Shown here one piece after another: positions 12,445-24,089 of a stretch of 64,000 bases of DNA; position 1 is the stretch's first letter; each line of letters begins with the position of its first letter. Under the pieces are notes generated by a model. It ran no database searches, was not told the DNA's origin, and saw only the letters and a list, made by a program, of their open reading frames with translations. The stretch covers positions 53,933,922 through 53,997,921 of the forward strand of contig NW_025335268.1 in the NCBI RefSeq assembly GCF_004798865.1, given 5' to 3'. Both the position numbers and the translations under genes were made by a program. Source of the stretch: Varanus komodoensis. Taxonomy: Eukaryota > Chordata > Lepidosauria > Squamata > Varanidae.

Positions 12445-13684
12445 GATAGTCATGATTTGGATATGAATAATCAACTTGCAGACATTCGACTCAAAATAGG
12501 ACAAAATGAACAAAAAATACAAGAAATGGAAAAGATGATGATATTGATAAGGAAACTGAAAAGATGGATAAAGAGATGCAACAATTAACACAGATAAATA
12601 AGTCACTATGGGACTCAGTTGCCATATTGGTGATGGAGAAGGCATTTGACTATCTAAGATTTCAGAATACACCAGAGGCAAAAAATGAAAATCTAAGTGA
12701 TTTAATAAACACTCTGCTAGCAGAGGCTCTTGGTTTGGAAAAGGAAGAGTTTGATAAAGGGATTGACCTGCTTTATAGAGTCAATTTAAGCTATGTTAGA
12801 AGACATAAACCTCTGAGGGAGAATGGATAATTCCAAGAAATAAGAGAATTTTATATCTTGAAGGGCATGATTTATAAATGGAATGGCATGCATATATGTG
12901 GTAAGGAATTGATATTTCTTGGTGGCACAAAGTTCAAATACAATTGTGATATCTTAAGACTATAGAATGTATGTTTTTATAAGGAATTAAGAACATTTGA
13001 TCAGATGACTTTATCAGATGAAAAAATGATTAAAAGATTGTATAACTTCCTTTGAAAAATGAACAAGTTAAGGAGACTATGAGAACATGGGCACAAAATG
13101 TTGGAAGTAATATTGAATTACAGAAATGGCAAAAGCTGTGGGAAAGAAATATTAAGGTAACCTTAGCAACTTCAAATAAAGAAAACCTTTATAAATGTGT
13201 TATAGATTCTATTGCCAAATAGATTAGCAGAAATGTTCCCAAATATGTTAAACAGACGTTGGAAATGTAAACACAAATTTAAACTTGAAGGTTTTCTTTT
13301 TTAATTAGGCATGATTCTTGATGACTTTGATAAACAAGCTATATATTTGATTTTACATGTAATTACTGTGGCGAGGATTGTATTTGGTCAACACTGGAGG
13401 AATGAAGAGCCACTTATTGAAGAGTTGATCTTAAAAAGATTTTGGATTGCGTGGAAATGGACAGATTGACCTTGTCTCTGAAGGAGAAAGAGGATGCATA
13501 TTTCTATCAAACTTGGATCTCTTTTTATAATTGGTTAGAGAAATGGGACTATGCATAGATTTGAATATGGTTATTAACTGTTAAAAAGAGTAGGATGTCA
13601 ACTCAGTATGTCCAATGTCTTAAATAATTGATGTTTTTAATGTTAGACTGTACAGAAAAATAATAACATTTATTTAAAAAAATG
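12445..13684 (+). mobile_element. L1 element, 5'-truncated and internally deleted (half-L1 type)
   Basis: Plus-strand L1 remnant of 1.24 kb. It opens inside the ORF1 coiled coil. An 88-codon frame at 12564-12830 covers the end of the coiled coil and the RRM-like middle of ORF1p (DYLRFQNTPEAKNENLSDLI) and the junction to the C-terminal domain (YRVNLSYVRRHKPLRE). About 180 bp later it is already at the ORF2 C-terminus: DEKMIKRLYNFL near 13010, then MRTWAQNVGSNIELQKWQKL at 13080, the CWKC-like region near 13260, ITVARIVFGQHWRNEEPLIE near 13380 and EMDRLTLSLKEKEDAYFYQT near 13450. The endonuclease and reverse transcriptase are absent. The tail is A/T-rich. Multiple stops and frameshifts. Flanked by 25-bp duplications, so both ends are those of the original insertion. 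Confidence 0.8.
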
Positions 13685-13709
13685 AATTGTAGATCAATTC
13701 CCTAAATTG
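13685..13709. repeat. Right target-site duplication of the nested L1
   Basis: Second copy of the 25-bp duplication, with two substitutions relative to 12420-12444. The interrupted host LINE frame resumes inside it (FRELIYN versus FREWIYN). Confidence 0.85.
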
Positions 13710-14194
13710 AGCATTTTCAGCTGAGACCACTAAAAGATAATCTGGAATGGTATATATTTGGAAGATGGCATTGAAAAAGTCAGAGTACCTAGAGGCTTTA
13801 GAGAACTGAAAGTTGTCAGTTTGGTAACTTGTAGATTTCGAACTCAAAAATTTATTCTTTTTCCAATATTGTATGTCCACCAGTTATACCCAGGCCCTAA
13901 GGGAGGGAAGTCCCTCTTCAGCTTTCATCAGAGAAGCAGAAGAACCCTTGGGAAAGGCCAGAATTCACCTTCAAAATTGGTTTTGGATTACCTCCAGATT
14001 AGCCAGAATATATCTTCCTTCCAACCCCAGCCTGCAGCTTCATATAGGAGATGAGAGACAACCTTGCTTATATATAATTTCAGTGCCAGATCAATCAAGT
14101 GTCTGCCCTTTGTATAGAAAAAGTGTAAAATTGACCCTACCATCCTTAATGCTGAGGATTTAACTGTTGCAAGGTGAGTTTTCCAATTCAGAGT

Positions 14195-14365
14195 CTCTGT
14201 GAAAGTTACTCCACTTTCTCTGCACCATACATTATTTTAAATGCCTCTGTCATGTCTATCCTGACTTGCCTGCTTTCTAAGCTGAATAGTCCCGTAGCTG
14301 CTCCTCGTAGGGGAGCTGTTCTAGCCCGTTTGTTTTTATCGCTTTTCTCTGTATGTACTTTTTTC
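14195..14365 (-). mobile_element. CR1-like LINE ORF2 C-terminal fragment
   Basis: The minus strand reads RLEQLPYEEQLRDYSAQLRK followed by a degraded [6 protein letters not shown]-like block. This matches the CR1 polymerase stretch '[25 protein letters not shown]'. Only about 55 codons are visible, with stops. It lies inside the nested stack between the older LINE and the second half of the L2-like element. Confidence 0.55.
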
Positions 14366-14570
14366 TCCAGAAAAAGTGTGTTTTCCTTCTATAACAAATC
14401 TAGATTTGAGACATTCAATTATGTAACTATATTCGAACATGTAGAACATTTCCAGGGATTGCTAAGATTAGAAGAATTAAATTATATCTTTGAATTATGC
14501 AATCAGTTGAATAACATGGTGCTGCCATGCAAAGGAGTCCAATATGTGCTAACCTAGAGATTTCTAAGCT

Positions 14571-14656
14571 AGTGTTTCCCAACCTGGTTCTCTCTAGATA
14601 TGTTGAACTAGAACTCTGAGTATGTTTTCAGCCAGCATGTAGTTCAACACACTGGA
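14571..14656. mobile_element. hAT-like MITE, half copy
   Basis: The left end GTTTCCCAACCTGGTTCTCT continues into a core with GTTGAACTAGAACTCTGAG and AGCCAGCATG, matching the first half of the palindromic MITE seen complete at 46.6 and 60.4 kb. The right end is missing. Confidence 0.55.
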
Positions 14657-14784
14657 AAGTGCCAAATGGGTAAGGCCAAGGATGTATACATTTGTGCCTC
14701 GAAATTGTGATTAATTCCAACTGTACTGGGTTACTTACATATCTCACTTATGCCTAAAGAGCTCTGTAAGTTTTCTGTTTCTCA

Positions 14785-14990
14785 TTAAAATTCCAAAGGA
14801 AGGTCCTTACTTTTAAAGCCTTATACAGCTTAAGAACTAGCTATCCGAGGGGACATTTTCTTTGATTGTATACTCCATCCATACTGTAAGAACTTTTTTG
14901 AGGTCATGCAGGTGTTTTAATGCTGCTTTTTATAGTAACCAACTTCTTTTTGGTTTTACTGTTTTATAATGTATTGTGAACATTTTAACT
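14785..14990 (+). mobile_element. L2-like LINE, 3' half
   Basis: Starts with a short overlap of the 11838 break (GGTCC..CTTTTAAAGCC), then reads KALYSLRTSYPRG, which is the expected continuation of the L2-like C-terminus after RFKVLIL, followed by a 3' UTR-like stretch with TTTTACTGTTTTATAATG. It probably is the other half of the 11470-11838 fragment. Confidence 0.5.
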
Positions 14991-15612
14991 GATAGATCAT
15001 GTAAAAATGATCAATCTCAATTCACCTTAAAAAAGCACTGATTGTCTAAATAACTGTATAATTACCCCATTTCTTATTCTTAATAGAATTTACAAAATAT
15101 GAAAGGCTGAAGTGCAACAATTTTTCCTTTTTCTACTTAATAGAACACTTTGCACCTTTTCTTCTTTAAAACAATTCTGCTTACAGTTTATGAAGAGTTC
15201 TGTGGCACTACCACTATGATCAAATGTTTTAAAAAAGGCTAAAAGGAAACAATTCACCACAAACTTTCTGTTGAGTAAATGGTGGCCTTTGTTTACAATC
15301 CAGGAAGAAAGAGAAGTCCCAAAATGCAAGGTCTGGTCCAAGTGATCGTTTCCCAACAGGACACCAGCTAAACAAGGATTAGTGCCAGCCTTAAGTAGAC
15401 TAAAGTGGTCCGCTCTTCAATGAAAGGTCAAGCTGACATTGCCTCGGGGAACAGGAGGTGTTATCTTTGACACTGCACTAATGGTCTCCACAGCATTCTT
15501 ATTCAGATCACAGAATGTAAAAATACAGAGCTAAGTTGATAGAAGAGGGTAAGTCCAGAAGGAAGTTGGATGTGTGTGCAAGGGGAAATTCAGTGGCTCC
15601 ATACAATGACCA
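14991..15612. other. Unassigned stretch
   Basis: AT-rich, no recognised repeat or gene. The 88-codon minus-strand frame at 15090-15356 has no domain. Confidence 0.4.
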
Positions 15613-15613
15613 A

Positions 15614-15790
15614 ATTTATTTATTTTATTTATTAAAACATTTTTATGCCGCCCCATTCGCCGAAGCCTCGGGGCGGCTTACAACAATAAGTTAAATAATC
15701 ATAATCATAAATTAAAAATATAAACATTAGAATAAAATATAAACATACCATATAAAATAAGCCGCCCACATACCATATAAAATACTGTAT
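15614..15790 (-). mobile_element. L2/CR1-superfamily LINE 3' end
   Basis: Read on the minus strand it ends in the typical reptile LINE tail: GTAAGCCGCCCCGAGGCTTC, GGCGAATGGGGCGGCATAAA, then an AATAAATAAA tail. An internal 17-bp phrase, ACATACCATATAAAATA, occurs twice 26 bp apart (15743 and 15769), a local tandem duplication. No coding sequence remains. Confidence 0.6.
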
Positions 15791-16069
15791 ACAGAGTACA
15801 CTAGCTACTGGAGGAACATCTTCTTCAGTATCTGCCTACCAAATTGCCCTATATTGCAACCTTTTGTTAAGCAAGTGTTGCTTTTTTAATAAATGTTGCA
15901 GCACAGTGGAACTGGTTTCAATAAAACGTTTGTATATAATTTATGCAAAAATCCTTTTTGTTTTATTTTAGATTTATGGTTGTGCACTCTGCAGAATATT
16001 TTGGTCTCCAAATACAAATGTTCACAGTCAGCATCATGGTAAAACACATACTTTACATGCAAAAATAGT

Positions 16070-16312
16070 AGGTGTGAGGAAATGGTTAAGAACACAGGAC
16101 TGGGACTCAGGTGATGGTTCTAGTCCCCACTCAGCCATGGAGCCGACTGGGCGACTTTGGGCCAGTCACAGACTCTCAGCCCAATGTACCTCACTGGGTT
16201 GTTGTTGTGAGGGTAAGATTGAGGGCAGAAGGAGGAGAAAAGTGATGTAAGCCACTTTGAGTTCTTTAAAAAAGAAAAAGGGCAGGATACAAGTTTGATA
16301 AATCAATCAGTA
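16070..16312 (+). mobile_element. Sauria-type SINE, near full length
   Basis: A tRNA-like head with an A-box-like TGGTTAAGAAC and a B-box-like GGTTCTAGTCC (16116-16126) is followed by the conserved body CCACTCAGCCATGGAG, GGGCCAGTCACAGACTCTCA, TGTACCTCACTGGGTTGTTG, TGATGTAAGCCACTTTGAG and GGGCAGGATACAAG, ending in an A/T tail. The order and spacing match the Sauria SINE as I recall it. Diverged but complete. Confidence 0.75.
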
Positions 16313-16319
16313 CATGGAG

Positions 16320-16442
16320 CCAGGTTCTGTCTCTGATATCTCCTGATGGGGCTGAAAAAACTCCTCCTTAAACCTCTTGGAGCTGCGGCTAAATGGGCCA
16401 ACCGCCTGCCTCAGTATAAGGCCACTTCCTATGTTCCTAATG
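16320..16442 (+). mobile_element. CR1-like LINE 3' end
   Basis: Contains GGGCCAACCGCCTGCCTCAG, then TATAAGGCCACTTCCTATGTTCC, the end of the reptile CR1 type whose tail reads 'ctgactcagtataaggcagcttcctatgttc'. No coding remains. Lies just downstream of the SINE in the same orientation. Confidence 0.55.
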
Positions 16443-19090
16443 ATTTCAAATTGCTTTGTTTAGAATTGGAAGCCCTTACAGAAGGCATTAGTTACTTGTA
16501 ATTACTGCTTGTGTTTGTCAGTTTTCAATGTGCTATGTTCTGGCTGGAAGTAAAGCATTCCAGTACTAGATACTGCATGATCACGCCAGGTATCTTTATG
16601 GTGCGCCATCTTGTTTTTCACACCAGGAGACCAACTGTCTCTGGGAAGCCCAGAAACGGGACAGGAAGGCAATTCCTTTCCTCAGAGAACAATTCTTGAT
16701 TCACGGGAGCAGAAACACAAAACTCCTTTTCCAGAATTTTCAGTATCTGTTCTACTAATGTTCAGGTGTTGTACATTTCAGAATAGCTGCCATGACAAGG
16801 TGCCAGAACGTGCACCAACAGTGCATAGTTTTGGTGGGAGTGCAAGCTCCAACAGTGAAGACAAAATGGTTGTGGAATCTCAACAAGCCCCAGATCAGAC
16901 CAAGGTCTGGGAAACAAAGAAGGGAGTTGTCAGTCCAGGATGATGGGGGTGATAGCCAGCTGGCCCACGGGAATGAAGAGAGAGCAGCACAGAAGGCAAA
17001 GTTGGCAGCCAGGGCTGACAAGAGTTCTGGTCTACCAATGGAAGACCAGGAGGAGGAGACAGGCTGGATGGGTCTCACAGCAGGAGCTGAGCAGTCTGTC
17101 TGACATGGAGGTCCTTCCTGTTGAGGAGGTGATGCCAGTTGCTAGGAGACAGCATCAGTGGGAAATTCAGGTAACTGAGAAGCGGGAGGATTGCAAAAGG
17201 ACAAGGTTTCACAATGCAGACACTGCTCAGATGAAAGGGGCATAAAAACTAAGGGGTGTCAGAGAGGACTCCACACTCTACTCTGCGTGAACTCAGAGAT
17301 ATGCAACCATAAAGTCTTGTGGAAAAGCAACTCAGGAAGAGCATGGTTAGTTGGAAGGAGAGCTGCACCTCACGACAGCCTCCTTCATAAATCAGCCAAG
17401 GTGAATGCCGATTACCATAGATCATTTTTCCTCAACAATATCCAGCTATTTGAGAACCAGCTGCCTCAGGCATCCTACCAGCAATAAAGAGAATTTTCTG
17501 CCCCCATTGCCCAAAAATCCTAATCCCCAGATTGGCTTGTGTGTGGCTGGCACTCAAATTTCTGCAGTCCAGTATCACTAACAGATACTGTGTGAATGCA
17601 CTTGGGCAAATGCAATGGGCTGAATCAACGTAGCTCAACTCCGCTATTGTAAAAGGGATGCATGTTCACAGACTCTTGTGAAGTCTTGCTGTGCTGAAAT
17701 TATGCTTAGGACATCATCCCAAGTCAACCAGTGGATATAAATACCCAAATGAATGAAAGGATTTTATTTTTTAAGCAACTGAATGACCAAAAATCATGTG
17801 TGCTAGCTTTCTAAAAGCAGTTAAGCCACCATATTCAACTAGTTTCATGTCAACACTTTGCCTGGAGCTAGTGTTGATACAAAAGCATTTAAAATGCTTT
17901 ACGTTTCTTATTTTATTTTTTAAGAAAACATACCTTTCATCCCTCTCAAGGTTTGTGAATTGCGTTAAGCATGCTGAGCACAACCCCAGTGTCTTTTGAA
18001 GTCATTTCGGCTGTTCTCATCCAATTCTGCCAAAAGGTTTGTTTACACTGACCTAGCACATTCCAGCCCCAAAAGGTGTTCGGTTCACAATGTACAGACA
18101 ATCCTTCTTCCTGATGCTAATGCTGCTACTTTATACTTCCTTCTACATTGTTCCTGTCCCTCTTTTCCTTGCTAAGGGATACCTGGAGGTGACCTCTGAA
18201 GGCTTAATTCCTCATGAAGTTAAAAGGTATTCCTTTTCTATTTCTTGACTCAAGGCTAGTGTTGTCAAATTTAGTTGATTAATCAGCTCCCCTGTTACTG
18301 ACTGATTAATTGATTGCATGTAAATAAATTTGCATTCTGCCAGACCCTTGGTATTGGTACAATTCTGAGACACTGAAGGAAGCCTATGGTAATTGATAAT
18401 GTAGTGAACCAAATCTGCCGTGCGTTGTTAGAAAGAAAGAAGGATCATCGTTAAAACTACAATAATAAACCAGAACCAAAAGTAGCTCCTCACAATCACC
18501 CTACAAACTACATACTTACCTTTCAGTCCCAGCAACTCAAGTGTCCCAGAAATTCAGATCTACTTCCAAGAGCAGCAGGATTAATATTTTTTGTCCCAGA
18601 TCCTAGTTCCAATAGTGGGAGTGGGAGGGGCCAGACAGTGGGAGGGACTAAAAAGAGAGATCAAAGTGGACAGGAGCAGATGCAGCTCATACTGATGTAT
18701 ACATTTTTCCACCTCATGTACAAAGCATAGCTCAGATCTATGCAAGCCTGCTCAGGAGACAACCTCAGTGGAGCAGATTTCAGATATAGAAAGCACAGCT
18801 CAATGCTCTGTAGGCCTTCTCAAGAGTAAGCCCCAATACAACAGCTCTGTTGTGCTTCCAAGAACAGCTAAAATGCTATTAAATGTTCTTTTATTGCCAG
18901 TCACTTGTAGAAGAAGTTAGAAGGCAAGAAGGATGCCTCCTCCCTGACCTACCAGGACTCACGCTGGACAAGCTCCTTCCAGAGCAATGTCATTCCAGGT
19001 GACACCACTGTGCACCACTTCTTAGAGCTGAGGCATAAGAGGAAGGGGGCTTTGGCAAGCCCAGCAACAGCAGGTTTGCTACCAAAGGCA
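16443..19090. other. Unassigned stretch
   Basis: No gene recognised. Several overlapping frames of about 100 codons between 16611 and 17245 on both strands reflect a GC-rich patch, and no domain is visible. A patch around 18240-18330 rich in GATTAAT words may be an unrecognised MITE. Confidence 0.35.
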
Positions 19091-19094
19091 GCAA

Positions 19095-19166
19095 AAAGGA
19101 TTCACCCAGGGTTCCTTGCAAGAGGAAAAAGGCAGGATATAAATATAATAATAAATAATTACCCAA
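19095..19166 (+). mobile_element. SINE tail fragment
   Basis: GGGTTCCTTGCAAGAGG, then AAAAAGGCAGGATATAAATA with an ATAATAAATAAT tail, matches the last 70 bp of the Sauria-type SINE. Confidence 0.55.
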
Positions 19167-19169
19167 TGC

Positions 19170-19779
19170 ATCTGCTAATAGAGTTAGAGTTAGCTTGTTC
19201 ATATCACATAAACTTTGGTTAGTGAACTTTTTAATGTCCCTGGAATCTTAATTCCCAACATTTCTTTATTTCATCCATATTGCAGATTTTTAGGTGCTAA
19301 ATCTCAAAAGGATTTTAAGTGTTCCCCAGTGGAAACAAGCACTACTCATCTTTGCCCACCCTTCTATGGCAGCAATCCCACTGGTTTCAAGGGAGAAATG
19401 TACTGGGTGTAGGAAGAGGCAACAAATGGGCTTATTTGTGTTTAGGTGGAAACAAAGAACCACCCTCTCTGTTTCCTGTTATGCCTCCTTGAACCAAGAG
19501 AGCCTGTGGAGAAGAGTAAGGTGAAGTATTCCTCACAAAGAAGGCCGGCGTATGTTGCTTTCATGAGAGCAGCTGCACAGGAAATGGCAGGTCTGGATGA
19601 GGCAGAGAACAGAGATGTGGTTGCTTTCCTTTCTGGATCACAATATGCACATTGAATGTCCGTGAGGTTCTCTCAGTGGCCATCCAAGCGCCTCCCTTTT
19701 GAGCCACCTCTTAGGTGCACGTGCTATTATTCACCCATGCAATTAACTGCTAGGGAAACTGAAAACTATGCGCCCAGAG
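19170..19779. other. Unassigned stretch
   Basis: Nothing recognised. Short frames only. Confidence 0.35.
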
Positions 19780-20260
19780 CAGGAAAATGAGTCCATCTTC
19801 ATTTGCTGCTTAATCAAAACCCAATGGCCTTTGAAACTAGTTTGAAATAGCCATTAATTAGGAAGGGGACCTAAATTTGGAATTCAAACGGCATCATGCA
19901 AGCCAAATAAAAGAGCATAAAAGGCACACGCAGTGTACAGGCCTTCAAGCTCCATTTATTGCAGAAAAGCAACGAAGCTGCTTCTGACCTGGAAATGAAC
20001 CTGACACGACTCACAGGTGCAGAGATGCTTGTAGCAATTATCTAGGAACACACAGACTGACTTTAAGCATTGCCCATCAGACTTTGTTTCTTGAATGAGG
20101 GAACCTTACAAAAGGTATCATTGACGATTAGTTGTCATTGCTAGCTGGGCCGTGATTAGTGAATTTAATTGGAAGAAATAAGTTGTATATTGCCATAAAA
20201 TTAATCCCTAAGTGAAATAGCTCTGTGAAGCTGTGTGTTGAATGGTCACCTTATGAAGTC
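19780..20260. other. Unique stretch, possible conserved noncoding element
   Basis: No repeat signature. It holds clustered motif-like words: CCATTAATTAGG at 19851, TTTATTGCAG at 19955, GTAGCAATTATC at 20031 and AATTTAATTGG at 20162. Texture, moderate GC and lack of repeats resemble vertebrate developmental enhancers, but conservation cannot be judged from one sequence. Confidence 0.25.
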
Positions 20261-23200
20261 CTAGGATGAGGCAGAGAAAATATTAAAGTCACATTCAAGT
20301 TCTAAATGTGCACTTGAAGGTGAGGAGGAGGAGGAGGAGGAGGTGTGGTGAGAAAGTTTGGGAAATGGGAGCAAAGGATTTTAGGAACTTAGGCTAGGCA
20401 GTGTCCCTGGATTAGCAGGAGCCTTTGGGATATCCAAGAAGCCTTCAGAGTACAGTTTGTGGGAACCTTGCAATTATATGGCAAAACTTCCATGATCACC
20501 TTGAACTACTTAAATGGTCTTGTTCCATGGCAAAAACTGGCCTGAGTGAAAAGCTGTCTTTCTAGGAACACCCTGCAAGCAGTTTTATTCCAAGGACTAT
20601 CATGTATCACCAGCCATGGCCTGTACTTAAAAGAGTATTCCTTGAGGTATTGTAGCTGCATATGGTACAGCTCCAAATGAGAAGAAGCAGAAATGTTGCA
20701 TAATAGAACAACAACACTATGGAACTTCAGCAAGCCTCTGAAGTCAAAAGGTTTCCTGTAGTATCCATCCACACTCATCTCCCACAAGTTAGGACGTACA
20801 ATATATTGTGATCAGTGGTTTCTTAGATCTGTATTACTGAGTCACACAAAACTCAGTTGCATGAACTGCAATGTGGTTCAGTGCAGGATCTGCAATACAG
20901 GATACACATCCAGCTGTTTCAAGCATGCCTCATATGACTTGGTTTCCAGACCCCGCAGTGTCTGGCTTGCCCACTTCTGGAGGCACATCATCAGTCTGTC
21001 AATGTCCTTCCCACAAGGTGGCATCTAGAACTGGACACAGTGCTCCTGTTAGATCAGGGTTTCTCTGATTCTCTTTGATCCTGATCATAATGAATGGGAT
21101 TGGGAAAGTTCATCTTAGAGTAGATGGTCCTTTGCTTGCTTTGTGTGCATCTGAATCCAATTTTCCGTTGGACTGCTGAGAGAACTGTCACTTCAAACAG
21201 TAGGCATTGACAGTTCCATCTGAGAGCAAGAGTCTTAGCATTGTTTCAAAGGCTACTCTTAGATAAATCCAAACTAAATGGCAAAAAGAGAAGAAATTGC
21301 CCTGAATCATAAGATCAATTCTTGCACTTACTTTTTTATGCCACTGATGGCAAAGGGATGGGCACAGGACCAATGGTCACTCCTTGTTTTTAAACAAAGT
21401 CATTTGGCATGAGCTCAATGATTCATGACATTCACCACTCAGTGTGTAAATCCAGAGCTCTTGAGGACTCATCCTGTGCAGTGTAACAGATGGGAAGGGG
21501 TGAGGAGGTCTCCCTCTTCCCCCTTAAATGGGACCAATCAATTTAGGATGGATCTATATGGGGCTCTGACTGGTCTAACTCAAGGTAACTTTTAAAAGAG
21601 GCTTGCCAGTGATGCATCTCATGTAGCCTTGGAGTTCTTCTCTTCTACAGTAATCATACCTTTACCAATTATGTTCTGTAGGCTGGTCACTTACACACTG
21701 GCAAGAGAGAGCAAGAGATAGAGAGGACAAAGGAGAATATAGATTTCATAACAGTAACGTATGCTAATTTATATTAATATGCATGCACATTAACTATTCC
21801 TATAATTTAAAAAGAAATGCAAGTTATCTTACCAAGGGTGAGATCGGATGACCCATGCGGCAGCTCAGTCTGCCGTCCAGAGGCTCACTTCTGATGGACC
21901 ACTTGAAGGCCATGCTGTGATCCCTTTTCATGGTCCTTTATCATTGTATCAGGAGTGGATCAGGCAGGCCATCCAATAAAGGATGCCTTTAAATGGAGGA
22001 CTGTCCTCCTAATAGCCCTTCAAACAGAAGACTGCTACCTTTAAGGTAGGACACATGGCCACATGTTTTCTGACGCTTTGTCACCAGACATTGACAAAAC
22101 ACTTATAGTTGCCTACTGCTTGTTCAGTATTGTCAGCATATCTATATAAAAATACATAATCTATATTACAGATTTAAATTACTCGGGAAGTGGTGAGGAG
22201 ATTCTTTGGTGCACTTAATAAAAGCACCCATGCTAAAAATCTTCTTAGTTCATTAATAGGAGAATCTATTTCGACTCTTTTATATTCCTGTCAAACGTGG
22301 AGATCGGCAGAGGCTGATTTTGTCATTCCTTTTAATGCAGAACAAATGTTGGGGCATTGTTGTGGGGCTGCTTTTCATCTTCTTTCCATTTAAAAAGCTT
22401 TTGCAAAGGAGTAAAATAAAAGAGAGCATGGCAAGGAAGACACAAAAGGAAGATATCAATTGGGAGAACCAGCTGACTGTTTCTCTAGGCAGTTTCCAAG
22501 CAACTTTAATGGAAGGCCAGCAAGAAACAAGATAAAAGGAGGTAGAAGCAAGACTTTATTTTCTACAATAAAACGACTGTGAATGATGCCAGTTATTGGA
22601 AATAGAGTGGCCAGCATGAACACTTATGTACATATTTCTGAGAATATATATGAGAATTCTGTATAAAGGGGACTATCAAATCTGAGCGAGAATACTAATT
22701 CCAGCGATATGTGCATGCAAATGCTCAGTGAAAAGGGCTTTCACGGATTTAGGGTGTGACTTAGGAGCATCATAATCAGTTGTGCCTGAAGGATCTGGAC
22801 CACAGGGTGCCGATCTGGGTCCAGGCAGTCAAGGAGGGTCAAGGAGTGGGCAGTGCAAGATGAGCAGCTCTCAGCCCCCCCCCCCCCTTAACCAAGTCTG
22901 TGATGCTTGCAATAGACCTTGATCCAAGCACCATTGCAGGAGCGAAAGCAGTCACTGAATTTGCACAGCTTGTCATGGCTGACAAGCCATGGCAGGTGAT
23001 CCCATCATGCAACAAAACAACTTCCTTCAGAGTGGTCTCTCCTAGGGTAACAAGCCACCTGAGAATTCATGGATTGTATTAGGTGTTGTGGGATCCATGA
23101 TGGTTGTTTTGTCATTCAAACCCAGATGACTGACCCCCTTGTAGGTCCAGGGAAACTCCTTGCCCCTCTTTCTGACCTTGTCCAGGTTGCTACCAGTGAC

Positions 23201-23478
23201 AGCTGCTCCACTGAGGCCCACATGCCATAGAGTGATTGACAGTGGCTCAGAGTCTCCCTTGTCAGGCATGAAGTTTTTTGGTTGCATCCCCCCCCCACAC
23301 ACACACACTTTTTGGAAGTTGCTTTTCAGTATATCTGACTTGACACCAGCGACAACCCCTCTGAAGTGCCCAAACAGCACATTGGAGGGACTGTCACTCA
23401 TTCACCATCTATTTTATTTTTAAAGTGACCCACTCCATGTATGCAAATATTTTCATGATTTCATGATTCATGAAAAAT
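20261..23478. other. Unassigned stretch with simple repeats
   Basis: No gene recognised. Contains (GGA)n at 20321-20343, a 13-base C run at 22875-22887 and a C/CA tract at 23288-23310. The 119-codon minus-strand frame at 23042-23401 shows no domain. Around 21860-22080 the text, with GGAGGACTGTCCTCC, hints at an old repeat that I cannot name. Confidence 0.35.
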
Positions 23479-24010
23479 AAAAAATATGGACTTGTGATAA
23501 GGCGAAAAAATATTGGATTAAAATACATAGATGGATGGAGGAAATATTACAAAAACCTTTTGCTTTTAAACCCAAAGTTTTCTTGTTAGGCATCATACTG
23601 GAAGACATTAACAGACAGGAAATGTATCTGATGCTGCACCTAATTACAGCAGCAAGGATTGCATTTGCTCAATATTGGAAAAGTGAGGAGCTGCCCACCG
23701 ATGGATTGATTGTAAGAAAGATCTTGGACTGCGCAGAAATGGATAGATTGACATTATCATTGAAGGAGAAAGAGGATACTGACTTTTATCGAACTTGGGA
23801 TTCTTTCTATAATTGGCTGGAGAAACTGAACTTGGAGTAAACTTAGATATATTTTTAAATAAGTATAAATTGATTTGAATTTGACTTTAGAATGTTAAAA
23901 AATATGTAGTAGGAGGTTGGCCCAGTAAATCCAGTGTATGTGATGTTTGATGTTTTTAGTGTTAGTTTAAAATTTTAATAAAAAAATTATAAAAAAAGAA
24001 AAAGAAAAAA
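23479..24010 (+). mobile_element. L1 3' end, 5'-truncated, ORF2 C-terminus intact
   Basis: From 23487 the plus strand is open without a stop for about 117 codons to the natural ORF2 stop at 23838. It reads WTCDKAKKYWIKIHRWMEEI, LHLITAARIAFAQYWKSEEL, DCAEMDRLTLSLKEKEDTDF and FYNWLEKLNLE. This is the last part of L1 ORF2p beyond the cysteine-rich region. A short 3' UTR containing GATGTTTTTAGTGTTAG leads to TTTTAATAAAAAAATT and an A-rich tail. AAAAAATATG occurs at both ends (23479 and 24005), a possible 10-bp target duplication, though it is A-rich. The open frame suggests a fairly recent copy. Confidence 0.85.
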
Positions 24011-24089
24011 TATGTTTAGTTGGATTTGTGTAAGTGTGGTGTTATGCATTTGCATGGGTGTGGAGGATGAACAGCTGTCATGTCCTGGA

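Larger units (their letters stand above)
11839..14060 (-). mobile_element. LINE of another clade, 3' half, interrupted by L1
   Basis: On the minus strand, from about 14060 down to 11839, runs decayed polymerase C-terminal sequence. In order it shows LPSLRAWV (near 13905), WKKNKFLSSKS (13860), VSAENAQFRELIYN (13720), then after the inserted L1 REWIYNLG (12430), KLRVSFTAL (12290), a cysteine block reading HCLCICGSPVLENLPHL (12170-12215), a decayed tail, and the 3' end with CAATAAAAC at about 11840. This order matches a LINE family I recall as abundant in lizards, whose C-terminus carries 'RLCPCGxGxxETxxHxLLxC'. I cannot name the clade with certainty. The 5' boundary is approximate. Confidence 0.65.

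Noticed and set aside
12166-12681. 171-codon minus-strand frame
   Set aside because: It is a chance chimera. The first third is antisense to the inserted L1 ORF1 and the rest is the interrupted host LINE.
21482-21754. Segment beginning TGTAACAG and ending near TAACA, considered as a solitary LTR
   Set aside because: No convincing flanking duplication, no polyadenylation signal in the right place, and no internal retroviral sequence anywhere in the window.
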